Shown piece by piece: positions 34,434 to 45,946 of a stretch of DNA of 64,000 nucleotides (position 1 is its first letter; every line of letters begins with the position of its first letter). Source of the stretch: Sequoia sempervirens (Eukaryota; Streptophyta; Pinopsida; Cupressales; Cupressaceae); assembly GCA_007258455.2 (NCBI GenBank), contig VDFB02262690.1, forward strand, positions 124,001 to 188,000, given 5' to 3'. A model generated the notes under the pieces. The model searched no databases, had not been told where the DNA came from, and saw nothing but the letters and a program-made list of their open reading frames with translations. The translations under genes were made by a program, and so were the position numbers.

Positions 34434-35864
34434 ATGCCTCTGGGGGAGACTTCGCAGGGCCCTTCAGGCATGGACTTTCGTTCCACAATTGGCTCAAAGT
34501 CGCCATTGCATGCAACAAAAGTTATTGATAATAGCCTTTTCCTTCAGGATTCGGTAGATGACAATGTTCGCATGTCAGGAGCATCTCGCATCACCAAAGT
34601 TAATGGATGTCTTGGGCGGTGTAAAGAGAGACCCAAGTTGGTCATTCCGCCTGAGATGATAGCTGAAGATATCGACTATTATTCCAAGCATTCCTTATAT
34701 TGCAAATTTTTGGGGATGAGGGTTTCTCCTCAATTTTTAGTGTCTTGGGCCCGATGGACTTGGTCGCCGAAGGGTGAAATGGACATTATGTTGTTGGCTA
34801 ACAATTACTTCATGGTCACTTTTGACTACATGGCTGATCGGAATAGGGTCTTTGAGGGGGGTCCCTATTTTCATAACCAAGTGGGGTTGTTTATCAAACC
34901 CTGACATGCGGGTTTCAATCCTTTAGAGGAGCTTCCAAATCGTGTTCCGGTTTGGTTCAGGATTCCTTGACTTCCGATGGAATGTTGTCGTGATGATGTT
35001 CTGTAGTTGATTTCATCTTTGCTTGGAAAACCAGTCAGCTCCTTGCAACAAACTCTGGATAGGAAGGTAATGACTTATGCCCGTATCTGTGTTGAAATTG
35101 ATTTGGGTAAACCCTTGCCAGATTCTGTAGATATGTGTGTGTGCTCTTACTCTTGGGTAGAACATTTGGATTATGCGACTCTTCCATTCTGATGTCAACT
35201 TTGTCACGAATATGGTCACTTGTTGCGACGCTGTCCAAAGGCTAGGCCTGTGGAGCCCCCATCTTCTCAGCCTCCGCACAACCTGCCTATGGCTGATAGG
35301 GGGAAGGATCCTATCCTTGGAGATGGGGCTACTGTAGATGGTTTCATCCCTATCAGGGATCGCAACAGGAATAGGGGAAAAAAGAGGACCTTGAAGGAGA
35401 GAAAAGATGAGGATACTTTTAACAGATTTGAGGTGTTAGATGATCTTAGCCAGCAGGAAGTGAATCTGGGTTTCGTAAACCTTGATCAGGGAACTTTAAG
35501 TGTAGGCCAGATAGGTCTCCCCTCTGAGGCTACTCAGGATGCACAGGATGTTGGTGTTTCTCAAATGGTTACTGATCTTCACATGGGTGTTCTAGTGGAG
35601 TAAGTTCCTATAGCTGAGTTGAAGAAGGTTGGTGGGGATGGGTCTCCTCTAGTTTCGAATGCTGGTATTGATATGGTGAGGGGTGTCAAATCTCCCTCTC
35701 CTTTGGGCCTTCATCAAAAGGACTCAAAAAAAGGGGTGGGAGAGAAAGCTTCCAAGCTTGGTTGTAAGAAGGATTTGGAAAAGATTAAGTTAACAGGGGA
35801 AAACTTGGTGGAGTCAGGGTCAATCAAGACTCTGGATTCTCATTTCTTGAATCCCTTGAAATGA
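34434..35864 (+). pseudogene. LINE-B ORF1 (DUF4283 and zinc knuckle)
   Basis: The ATG at 34434 opens MPLGETSQGPSG. A DUF4283-like region follows (about 34620-35130): KLVIPPEMIAEDIDYYSKHS, DIMLLANNYFMVTFDYMADR and a later part equivalent to NPLEELPNRVPVWFRIP. A CX2CX4HX4C knuckle (CQLCHEYGHLLRRC) lies at 35193-35234, then a low-complexity basic and acidic C-terminal part. In-frame stops occur at about 34902, 34968, 35190 and 35601, most of them single changes from sense codons. The protein is expected to bind element RNA. Its TGA stop overlaps the ATG of ORF2 as ATGA. Confidence 0.85.
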
Positions 35865-38800
35865 TTGTTTTATCATGGAATGTGAGGGGCTTGAACAATG
35901 GCCCTCAACAAAAAGTTGTTCGCGATTTGATTAGAAGTAATGCTCCTAATGTTCTTTTCTTGCAGGAGACTAAGTTATCGATTGAGGGTATGGTAGGTAT
36001 GATGCCCAAGTTATGGGGGAGTGGTGAGTGCCAGTGCCCTTGGTTCAGCTGGGGGTGTGGCCTATTTGTGGAACCCTCGGAAGGGTCACCCTCTTTGGTG
36101 GATGTCATTTAAGTCTTCCATTTCTATGGTGGCTTCTTGGTTTGAAACAAGAGAGTTTTTTCTTTTCTCTAATATTTATGCGCCTATTGATCTTCTTGGA
36201 AAATAGTTGCTATGGTCCCACATTAGGTATGTGCGTAGCATGGTTCCTCTTCATCCGTGGATTATGGTTGGCGACTTCAATGCCATTGCTGAGTTGGCTG
36301 AGAAGCAGGGAGGTAATGCAAGGTTGGATCCCTCTGCGTTACTTCTTCAAGACAACATCTCTACTTTGAATCTGGTTGACATCAAGCCCAGTAATGGCCA
36401 ATTTACTTGGAACAATTGGAGGATGGGGGATAATTGCATTTCAGAAAGGTTGGATTGCTTCCTAGTTTCCTGCTATTGGATTGGTGGCTTGTGGTTCTCT
36501 TGCTCTAAAATCTTGGATTGGAGGGGCTCAAATCATTGGCCTATCAAGCTTTCCATTTCTTCTACTCGTGTGCCCTATTCTCCTTCCTTCAAGTTTCAGC
36601 TCACGTGGTTGCGGGACCCATCTTTCAATGTCCATGTGGCTAATTGGTGGAAGGTTGGAAAACTGACTTTTGGTACAACGATGTATACTTTTGCTAAGTT
36701 GCTTCAATTTACCAAATATCAGCTCAAACTTTGGAATAGAACAGTGCTTTGGAAACATTTTCCATGATAAGGCTCGTGCTCAAGCTAAATTGGATGGTAT
36801 CACAAGGGTGATCAGGGAAGAGGAGTGATGGTTGACTTGCTCTAGGATGAGGCTAGGGCTCTAAAGTTGTTGGAGGAGTGTGAGTTGAGAGAGGAAGTAT
36901 TTTGGAAACAAAAGGACATAATTGAGTGGCTTCAGGAAGGAGATAAAAATACTGCTTTCTTTTTTAACTTGGTGAAAGCTAGGAGGTAGGGTAATTCTAT
37001 TTCGGTTTTACTCAATGAAAGAGGTGAGCAACTCTCTTCTTCTCAGGAAATCTCGAATGAAGCTGTACAGTATTTTAAATATTTATTTAGGGAAGATGGG
37101 CATTATGGGTCTGTTGAGGAGGTTCATGTTCTTTCCTATATTCCTTCTTTGGTCACAAGGGAAATGAATGAGCATCTCATGGGTGACATTTCTTTGGAAG
37201 AGTTGGAAGAGACTGTGTTCCAGATGAAGAAAGGGAAGGCTCTTGGCCCTAATGGCTTCCCGATTGAATTCTTTCAAGAATTTTGGGATATTATTAAGGT
37301 TGACTTAATGGCTATTGTTCAGGAGTCTCAGAAGAACAAGCAGATGTTACAGGCTTTGAATGCTACTTTTCTTGCTCTCATACCTAAATGTGAGGTGGCG
37401 AATAGGTTAAGTCAATTTCAACCTATTTCCTTGTGCAATGTGATTTACAAAATTATTTCCAAATTGATTGTTGAGAGATTAAAAAAGTGGTTGAGAATGT
37501 TGATCTCGGAGGAACAGAGTGGTTTTGTGGAGGGTAGGAAAATTTTGGATGGGGTTGTTATTGCATCGGAAACCATTCACTCGATGGCCAGTTCCAAAGA
37601 TAAGGAAATGTTCATCAAGTTGGATATGGCTAAGGCTTATGACCGAGTCTGGTGGTCTTTCCTCTAGCGGATGCTTGGAGCTTTTGGTTTTGGAAATGAA
37701 TGGATTCAGTGGGTTATGAGTTGTGTTACCTCGGTTTCCTTCTCTGTGTTAACTAATGGTGAGCATTCTGAGCTTTTTAGAGCTTCTCGTGGTTTGAGGC
37801 AGGGAGATCCCCTTTCCCCGTATTTGTTTATTCTTCTTGTGGAGGGTTTGGGGCATTTGTTAAGAAGGAATGTTGATCTGGTTCTTATTCAAGGGTGGTG
37901 GTGGGGATGCGATTTGCCTCTGCAGTCTCATTTAGAGTTTGTGGATGACACGACTCTAATGGGCATGGCTACGATTAGGGAAGCTTCCATTTTGTGCAAG
38001 GTGTTGGATGTGTATCTTGCTGCTTCGGGTCAACGGATTAATGAAGACAAGTCTTCCATCTTCTTCTTTAACACCCTATTACCCATTCAGCGGAGGATTG
38101 CCCATATCTTGAGATTTCAAATTGGGTTTCTTCCTTTGATCTATCTTGGTATGCCTATCTCTATTGGTAGGCTGCCTAAGGCTTCTTGGAAGAATATTTT
38201 GGATAAATTTCGGGTGAAAGTTAATCACTGGACTCATAGGTGGTTGTCATTTGTTGGCAGTGTCTAATTGCTCAGGTCGATGGTGCAAGCTCTTCCCACC
38301 TACAGATGTATGCTTCAGGTGGCCCCGATGGGATTTGTTAAGGATTTAGACTCTTTATCCAGGAAATTTCTTTGGGCTAGTAGCTTGTTGTCTTTGAAGT
38401 GGAGCCTTGTTAGCTGGGATACTGTTTGTAGCCCACGTCAATTTGGTGGCCTTGGGTTAAGGCACTCGTCCTTGACCAGGGAGGCACTGGTAGCTAAGCT
38501 GTATTGGAGATGGTGTGTGGAGCAGGATCAAATTTGGGCTAGGATTTTATCTCATAAATACTTCCCTGGTGTTGTTTGGCAGGATATTCCTTGATTTCCT
38601 CTAGAGGGGAGAGGCTCGATGATATGGAGTACACTTAAGAAAGGTGCGGCGCTTGTTAAGGATGGCCTTTCTTGGATTTATAGAGGGGGGTCGAAGGCTC
38701 ACTTCTGGTCTGATTCTTGGGATGGTTTTCCTCCCATTATTTCTCAGTTCCCTAATCTGTTGACTTTGTGCCAGAGGTTTCTTGTGGCTGGCTAGTCTAG

Positions 38801-40143
38801 GGTGAGTGATTTTATGGCCTTCTCTGTTAATGACCAGCTGGTGATGGTGAGATGGAAGCATATTGATGAATGGCCTAATGTCGGATTGAATGAAGAATGC
38901 AATATCCTCTCTAGTAGGCACTACAGTCCCCTCTGGGATGGGGATGTCCTCTCTTGGTCTCCTAATCCAAAAGGGGTCTATGTGCTTGCTTCTGGGTATC
39001 AGGTGTTGTTATCTCATAAGCTGGAGGGGGTGGAGTTTCCTTGGTGGAGGAGAGTGTGGAATAAGTTTTCTTGGCCAAAGTGTAACTATTTTGTTTGGAC
39101 CTTGGCTCAGAATAGATGTTTGACGAGGGATAACATTCAGAAGTGGGGTTTTTAGGGTCCCTCTATTTGTGTTATCTATGGGGGAGGGGAGGAGGAGTTA
39201 GCTCATTTGTTCTTTTGTTGTTCATTTGCTTTGTAGCTGTGGCATTTCTGGTGAGGAGTATGGAACAGTTCCTGTGTTCATGCCTCCTCTTTGATTGACT
39301 TTTGGGGCAGTTTGGGTAGGCCGCCTTCGGTGGCCTCTTTTCTGCAGGATATGTGGTATGTGGGGCCTACTTTCATCTTCTGGTAGATTTGGTTAGAAAG
39401 AAATCATAGGATTTTCTGTGGTGAGAAGATGGTTTTGCAACAAGTCTAGAAAATAATTCTGGGTATGATTCAGGAAATGGTAGTTGCTAAATGTGACATT
39501 GGGTTTCCCTTGGAGAAAGGGGATGCTGAGGTGGTGGATAGATTGGGGATTCATGGATCTTCATTGGCATCTGCTAGCCTCAAGATTGGTTGGCGCCAGT
39601 GGTAGAGGGTTCTTAGGACGGGTAGATGGATGCCCCCCAGCTGGCATTTTGAAGATCAACACAGATGGTTCTTCTCGGGGTAATCCTGGGCCTGCTGGGG
39701 TTGGGGGGATTGGCAGAGATTGTTTGGGATCAACGGTCTTCTTCTTTTTTGTTCATAAGGGGGTGCAACCCATTAATCTTATGGAAGGTTTGGAAATCTT
39801 ATACGCTTTTGAGTGAGCGTTTGCTTTGGGTTGGCGTAAGGTTATATGTGAATCTGATTCGCAAGTCATGATAAATTTGCTAAAGGATCATAAGTTGTCT
39901 AGTGTTCATTGGTAGTTGACTAGGTTGGTTCAGCAAATTTTGTAGATTAGTTCTTTGATGGAGATGGTGTCCTTCATCCACATTCTGAGGGAGTGGAACA
40001 GAGCAGCTAATTGTTTGGCTTGTTGGGCTTCAGAGCATATAGAGGGTTGGAATGTGGATGCATTGGGTCAGGTTTCTCTGGAGCTCTGCCACGACTTGGT
40101 GGGGATTCTTACTGAAGATGGAAAAGCTAGTAATGTTGAGTGA
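35861..40143 (+). pseudogene. LINE-B ORF2: endonuclease, RT, zf-RVT, RNase H
   Basis: The endonuclease starts at the ORF start (MIVLSWNVRGLNNGPQQK, LFLQETKLS), with GDFNAIAE at 36270 and GSNHWPI at 36525-36542, where Asn replaces the catalytic Asp of SDH. The reverse transcriptase runs from about 37170 (KGKALGPNGFPIEFFQEFW) through EEQSGFVEGRKILDG, RQGDPLSPYLFILLVEGLG and the catalytic FVDDTTLMG (37938). The zf-RVT piece (about 38950-39155) has the FSWPKCNYFVWTLAQNRCLT phrase. RNase H begins at INTDGSSRGNPGPAG (39657) and ends near LREWNRAANCLACWA. Shifts near 36030-36200 and stops at several sites (for example 37666, 38265, 38592) inactivate it. Only remnants remain between 36770 and 37150. 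Confidence 0.9.
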
Positions 40144-40226
40144 TGTGGCTTCTTGTTTCTTGTTTGATCCTGGTGGTTCTTGGACATTGGCTTGTTGATG
40201 CTCTGTAATGTTGTTCTTTGATTATT

Positions 40227-40256
40227 AATAAAGTTTTTACCCCTTTTATAAAAAAA
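40227..40256 (+). terminator. LINE-B polyadenylation region and A-tail
   Basis: AATAAAG at 40227, then ATAAAAAAAA up to the right target duplication. Confidence 0.75.
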
Positions 40257-40275
40257 AACTTTGGGATTAGGGTTG
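40257..40275. repeat. Right target-site duplication of LINE-B
   Basis: Identical to 33959-33977 over 19 bases. Confidence 0.92.
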
Positions 40276-40980
40276 TTGTTCATCCCCTTTTCTTGGTACA
40301 AAGCCATACAATCTTTAACAACATGACCATTTACAAAACATTTTTTGTAGGATTCATCTGATTGCTCAACTTTGAGTATTTTTCTCTAGATTCTGTTATT
40401 TGATTAGATTTTTATTTCTCCTATAATTAGGGGAAAGGGATTTATATTAATACATATTATGGTATAGATCCCATAATATTTATCCCATATTTGTGTTTTC
40501 CATAATGAAGGATCCTAATTGATCTCCAATGTATTTAAGGGTTTCTTGCCCCCAACATTTTGAGGGGAGGTTATACATCCTTATTCATATTGGGATCCCA
40601 AATATTTCCCACTTTAGGGCATGGAAATTTGATTCCAAACCCCTTATGTAAAACCCTAAACCTTCCATAGTGTAGGCCCCCATTCAAAATTTTCTTCTGT
40701 ATGCATTCGACTAGACACTCCACTTAGGAAAAGCCCATTTGGCAATGATTTCAAATTTACATCCTTTCCCAAATTTGCGTCACACCATTTTTTGATTTTG
40801 GGTTTAGTCGGCCATTCTCCAACCCATTTCATGAAGAAGGCTTTATCTCTCAAGTTTTCAAGTATATTTTTTCACATTATTTTCTATATGAAAGGATTGA
40901 CTTCTATTTATTCTATTTTGATTGATAGGGATGTTATTCACACATGTGGAAAGCGACATGTTCTTGGGTTTCCATTGTAA
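40276..40980 (-). pseudogene. LINE-A ORF1 (DUF4283 and zinc-knuckle part)
   Basis: The minus strand at 40853-40656 reads MRDKAFFMKWVGEWPTKPKI and KKWCDANLGKDVNLKSLPNG. Further left, pieces such as GVWNQISMP and the KTQIWDKYYGIYTI region resemble the DUF4283 continuation. A knuckle with its first Cys mutated (CFVNGHVVKDC, about 40350-40318) precedes the frame that contains the LINE-B target site. Sequence to the right (40981-41270) should be the 5' untranslated region. Confidence 0.65.
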
Positions 40981-41530
40981 CTATTTTACTTCATCATTAG
41001 ATGCCCTTAGCTAGGGGGTGTCCAATGCTCTCTCCCAGAATCCTAGGCTTTGCAATTGTATTTTTTGGAAGGGCTATGGTTTCTTCTTTGGTTCATCTCC
41101 CACTTCCTTGAAGGATCATATGTTGTTTGTTCTTCACGCCTCCAACCCTCATCTCTCGAGTGCCACGTGTGCAACCAACAATATTTTAGAGGCTTATTGC
41201 CCTCATCAATTCAACATTTCTTCCTTGTCTTTCTTCGCGAAAATGGTAGTGTTCCTATTTTTTTTGGTTGCGAGCTATTTTTCACTTCATATGTTTTTCA
41301 TTTTTATATGTTACTTATCAAGTAACTATTGAGAACATTAAGTTTAACAAAGTTATAAATTGACACCAAAGTGATGCTACATATTCATCTAGCTGACACT
41401 TCTGGCTATAAAAGTTGTGGGACAAGGGAATTTTAGCTAGAATGAATCCAACCAAATATATTAGAAATGCCTAATTTTTTTTGTGCTAAAATTATAGCTT
41501 CTAAATTAACATAACTTTGAGCTTTCACCC

Positions 41531-41683
41531 AAGAAATTTAGGGAAAAAATTATTTGTGGAAAGAAAGCTACCATAAAAAATATTTATCTAGGACAAAGTT
41601 GTCAAGATCATTCTTGACTAAGATGGGTTGGATGATGGGGAGTTTAAGCTTGAGATCTTCCCAAAAAAAGGTCCCCAAAAGTT
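41531..41683. repeat. Copy 2 of the 2.54 kb unit, last part
   Basis: AAGAAATTTAGGG and TTATTTGTGGAAAGAAAGCT continue the tandem unit at the point where it broke off at 24755. Homology to copy 1 (17760-17905) ends near the phrase GGTCCCCAAAA at about 41680. Confidence 0.78.
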
Positions 41684-41929
41684 GGCATATTGTAAGAACA
41701 ATGAATTTTCACGAGACACTAGCACATCGTGTGGATGTTCATACATTGTGATAGCATCTAAACAATTCCAATTGAAAATGTTCAAAATACTAGGAATAAC
41801 ACAAAAATGACTCATGTGACAGAATATTGAGAGAAAAAATCATCAAAAATTCTAGCCTTTAGCATTAGGGGAAAGGCTAGGAAAAAGGATGAAAACACAC
41901 AAAGGGAGGTGAACACCAAAGGGAGAACA
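41684..41929. other. Spacer before the Gypsy LTR, nothing recognised
   Basis: There are two short overlapping frames only. The upstream part of the 5' LTR seems deleted, so this DNA is not LTR when compared with the 3' LTR. Confidence 0.4.
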
Positions 41930-42501
41930 CACCTTGTCTATGAATTTATCTATCTCATCTAATGATATATTTTAGTGTCTATTATTTTCTCTATCTATCT
42001 ATCTCGTTTTCCATGTAGGTGGGAACACCGAGACAAGGGTTTGAATGAGGCAAGCCCCTTAATAGCCCCAATAATTTATCTCGAACTTATGTGTGCAAGT
42101 ATTGAAGATATTTATTTGTTGGAGGCTTCATTGATTGGTCTATTGTGAGCATTTTTAGCTTCTATTACTCTATGTTATTGTCCTATATTTTAAGAATTCT
42201 TAGTAGTCAGGGTAGAAGTAGTCATGTTGTCTTTTCTGCAAAATTCTTAGTTTTCAATTCATACAAGACGCCAACCCACCTCTGGGACGCCAACCACCAC
42301 ATTGTCGTCCATGTGCCGCATTGTTGTCCTTTGACCAAGAACTCATTAGTCTGTCCAAAAAATCTCTATGACCTACTCTATTTTATTCTGGATATCTTTC
42401 CTTTATTCCTTAAGGTATTTTGAGGTAGTTTGGGCAGTCCATTCCCTAGGATTCTCTTGGTAATCAAGAGACTCGTGAGTAGTGAATCCCCCTTCTCTAC
42501 A
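41930..42501 (+). repeat. 5' LTR of the Gypsy-type element (truncated at its start)
   Basis: Shares ATCTATCTATCT, GGGAACACCGA, CTTATGTGTGCA and TTGTTGGAGGCTTCATTG with 53200-53500, then TATTTTAAGAATTCTTAG and onward with 61323-61623. It ends CTTCTCTACA at 42501, like the other LTR at 61623. The U3 part present at 52545-53190 is absent here. Confidence 0.8.
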
Positions 42502-42520
42502 TTTTGGTGAACCTAACATG
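42502..42520 (+). promoter_or_regulatory. Candidate primer-binding site of the Gypsy-type element
   Basis: TTTTGGTGAACC directly follows the LTR end. The position is right for a primer site; the tRNA was not determined. Confidence 0.5.
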
Positions 42521-42689
42521 AACACTCCTTCCACATAAAAAGGAAAAATCCAAAAAAATTCCCTCTAATATCTTCTTTTATTAGTTCATTATATATTTTT
42601 ATTCAATGTTCCATTCCATGCATTTGATGGTGACTTGAATTTTCCTGTCACTTTGTATCTTAGATTCTTCTCATAAAATTCCTCTTGTC

Positions 42690-43280
42690 TTGGAGAATAT
42701 TTTGTTGAAAGAAGATGAAATCATTGATACTTTTCTTAACGTTACTATACCTTCTCTTAATTCCAATGCACTATCTTCTAGAGATGATGCAGTAGTGAAT
42801 GATGAATCTCTTCTCACATTGAATCCTCTAAGGATAGATGCTGAGCATATTTCTTCAGATAATTCCTCCATTATTCATGTTGCATTCGTAAATGTCATCA
42901 TAGTCTCTGTCACCCCTCGACGGCCTAAGAGACCGGTCATTTATGTGACTACAACTAGTCCTACAAGAATTTGTTCCATTCGTGGTGTTCCATTTAATAG
43001 TGAGGCTCTCTCTTATAGAGCAGTAGCCCATACTTATAATACGAGAAGGAATAATGTAAATGTTGATCAACCTACTTATTTACCACTTTCTCAACCAAGT
43101 CTTCCTTCAGCACCTAAACCCACGACTAAAGCACTTGGTGATTATGATGTTGTCGAGCAACTTTGTGTTACTCCAACTAAGATCTCACTATGGGAATTGC
43201 TTCAGTCTACACCAATTTATTAGGGTATGCTTTAGGAAGCCTTGCAAAATATTCTTTTGCCTTCTTCTGCTAGGTTGATG
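42690..43280 (+). pseudogene. Gypsy-type element, gag/linker frame
   Basis: An open frame of 177 codons (42690-43223) runs into a stop and continues in frame up to the TIR element. Its end, TPTKISLWELLQSTPIY followed by ALQNILLPSSARLM, resembles the segment found just before the protease of Tat/Athila-like elements (ISA.ELL..SP.HR..L..AL). The earlier part is Ser/Thr-rich with no known domain. The reading continues at 45950 after the insertion with PMDVNTFIAHI. Confidence 0.55.
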
Positions 43281-45946
43281 GGTGATCCCACAATACTGGT
43301 TTACAATTCCATTGACGAAGGATAACTACAAAAACGAACCCATGAAAAAATAAATTGGTTTTTAGGGGTTCACACGAATTGGGTGTTCGTATGGACCCAA
43401 AAAGGGTTTGCTCGAACCCCCTTTGAGCGAACCCTCTTTAATGATGGGACCCACCTTTTGGCACATTTTTTAAAATGAAGACAAAGGAAAATTCAAAAAA
43501 AGGGGGGATTCATATGGACCCCCCTTCAAGTGAACACCCCTTCTCTTGAAAGGGTCAAGGGGGTTCGTTCGAAGGGGGATCCATACGAACCCCCCCTTTT
43601 CCCCCTTCTCCCCCTCTTCTACCAAATCTCTACAAAAATTTTCCTTTCAAAGCTCGGGTTGAGGATGAAAATGGAGGAGACTTCACAAACCCAACTAGAT
43701 GATGGTAGTCTTCAGAATGTGTTATCCATCAAATATAATTTTAATATGTTTTGGTTTTATTATATATATCTTTTTATTTTGATTAAACATAGGTTTTTCA
43801 CCAAGAATCTGTAAAGTGCCTTGCCAAAACTAATCCAAAAACTCTATTTTTTTGCCTTAGGTATTTTGACAAACACTTTGCTTGCAGCTTTCTATCTTGC
43901 TAGTAATGGTTTTCAGTTTGTTTGTTTTGATGTTTTCTTGAGGCCAATGAAGTTTAAATTATTTTCAAATGATGCTAGGCAACTACCAAATGATTTGAAA
44001 TGAAATGCAATATGTTTTTGTATTTTTCAATGTATATAAGTGACTAAAAATGGATTGTACAACTACTAGACATTAAGTCAAACACTTTGTATGCAAACTA
44101 TAAATGTTGATATGAAATTACAACTACTTGGAATTTCGTCAAACATTTTGCATCCAACCTCAAACTTCTTCTATTTAATAATTGTAATGAGGTACAATGC
44201 TAGGAAGGAAATACAACTGATGCCAACTCAAATTTCCTCCTATATCAACTATCATAGGATGACTAAAAACTACCATGCAATATTGCTTCCATGGGACAAT
44301 GACTACTATTGATGAAAGTGATTGAAATACAAGTATATATATGTATGATTATGACAACAAATCATCTCCATACATTTTCACGAATTCCAATGCAATACAA
44401 TTGTAAATTAGAGAACTTGGTTTGATGTGGCAACTACACAAGATAATTCGATTCTCCTCATATGCTAGTTATCTTCACTGCACAAGGCTACGCCTGACCT
44501 CTATGCTGCCCTACGACTCCACTAAATATTTACTTGTATTTTTACCTATCCTCCTAAGCAAATCACACCATATATGGGTGCGCCCAACAATGAAGGTGAC
44601 CATGTCTTGGAACCAACTGGATATGTAAAAATCACACCAACAATATATTGTCAATTCTTCCCTCATACAACAAAATCAATTGAATTGTGATTGCAATTTA
44701 TCTTCTACCAAAATCTGCCTTTATATGCTCAGATCGAACTTCACAATTGATGCCACCAAAATATAAATCAAACCAACAATGGAATAAGTTCATTTCCTTA
44801 GATGCCAAAATCGTCCTTCTTCAAAGGACTGAATATCTCCACAAAACTAAGAATATATTGCTCCAATTGAATTACTCAAATTTTCCCTTGGCCACAAAAT
44901 TTGTACAATAGAAAGATTGGAATATCTTCCCCAAACTTCTAGCTAGGATTGGTGTCTCACAATCGAAATTGGCACCTTAGAGTATTCAAACCATCAGGCA
45001 ATCTGTCAAGCATTCATGCTCTCCAAATCTGATATGTGAATATGCAACTCAAGATATCCTCAAATGCCCTCCAAAAGCTCCTTTTAAAGAAATTACCATC
45101 ACCCCCAAGAAGCTTCTAGAATAAAATATTATTTTATTCTCTTAAGTGACTTTTTGATATTATTTTATTTTTAGTCACTTTATTATTAAATTAAATAAAT
45201 ATAAATTCACCTTATGATATTATATTTTTGAGATAAATTTATAAATAATTAATTTAATAGTTTAATTAAAACAATCAATTAGTCATCCTTATGAAATATC
45301 AATATTTGGACAACTTAATCAATTAATTTAATTAAATTATTTTGCTTCTAGATCGGGAACATGACAAAATCAACCTCTCTATTCCACACATGTGGAAAAA
45401 TAATAGATTATTAAAAAAAAATGAAAAATATCAGTGCACTAGATATTGATGTCCCTGATCCAACAAAAAAATTTGAATTTCAATACATACAAAAAAAGTT
45501 ATGTTTTAGCCAGAAAATCATGTCTAAATTGTAATTGGTTTGACTTTAAAACTTAATTAAGAAAAAAATATTCAATGAAATGCTATGAAACCAATTCCAT
45601 GCACTAGATATCATAGTTACAAATCTAAATTCCAAAAAAAAAGAATTTATCCTTCATAGAAAAAAAGTTATGTGTTAGCTTGTAATGTCACTCTTTAAAA
45701 ATGGTGTTTGCTGTTAAAAACTAGTTTTCAAAGGAGATGGAAAAAGAAGTGCAATTTGATTCATAAAAAAAAGAAAAAAATATATTTAGAATCTATAGAA
45801 AAAATTTCACAAATCACTAGTTTGCATCATCTTCAAATTCCTCACGGTTTAGCCGCTATAGGTTCTCAAAAGTGAAGATTTAGTTAAAAAAATCAGTTCA
45901 ATGTCTAGTTTGGCCAAAAATTGTAAACCAATATTGTGGGATCACC
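43281..45946. mobile_element. TIR element of 2.67 kb inside the Gypsy-type element
   Basis: Terminal inverted repeats of 28 bases with one mismatch: the left starts GGTGATCCCACAATACTGGT and the right end is its reverse complement, with T for C. Removing it restores continuity of the Gypsy frame. The left third (43380-43610) is GC-rich, with repeated GGGTTCG, CGAACCC and CATACGAACCCCCC forms. A short frame beginning MKMEETSQTQ lies at 43665. The rest is AT-rich with no transposase recognised, so the copy is probably non-autonomous. No clear target duplication was found; GATG occurs on both sides. Confidence 0.68.

Larger units (their letters stand above)
33978..40256 (+). mobile_element. LINE-B: near full-length plant LINE nested in LINE-A
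   Basis: It is bounded by a perfect 19 bp target duplication and ends in an A-rich tail, so both ends are fixed: 6279 bp. The order is 5' region (33978-34433), ORF1 with DUF4283 and zinc knuckle (34434-35864), ORF2 with endonuclease, reverse transcriptase, zf-RVT and RNase H (35861-40143), and a short 3' region with AATAAAG and tail. Coding frames carry a moderate number of stops and a few frameshifts, far fewer than LINE-A, in line with being younger. Target-primed integration is shown by the long duplication and the tail. Confidence 0.92.
26572..41270 (-). mobile_element. LINE-A: L1-type plant LINE relic, minus strand, twice interrupted
   Basis: On the minus strand the pieces follow in LINE order: ORF1 (about 40980-40276), endonuclease (33290-32595), reverse transcriptase (about 31990-30650), zf-RVT (30232-30026) and RNase H (26960-26572). 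Two foreign blocks interrupt it: LINE-B (33978-40256), whose 19 bp target duplication lies in ORF1, and a long LTR (about 27142-29490) between zf-RVT and RNase H. Without these the element is roughly 6 kb, a normal size. The exact 5' start and the poly-A end were not found. Confidence 0.8.
24759..41530. mobile_element. 16.8 kb composite insertion bounded by inverted GGGTGAAAG
   Basis: Comparison with copy 1 of the tandem unit shows that everything from 24759 to 41530 is inserted. The edges are inverted: GGGTGAAAG at 24759-24767 and CTTTCACCC at 41522-41530. The flanks AGGA and AAGA both align with AAGA of the uninterrupted copy. I infer a DNA transposon whose interior later received LINE-A, which in turn received a long LTR and LINE-B. 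No transposase was recognised in the outer parts (24768-26570 and 41271-41521). Confidence 0.4.
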
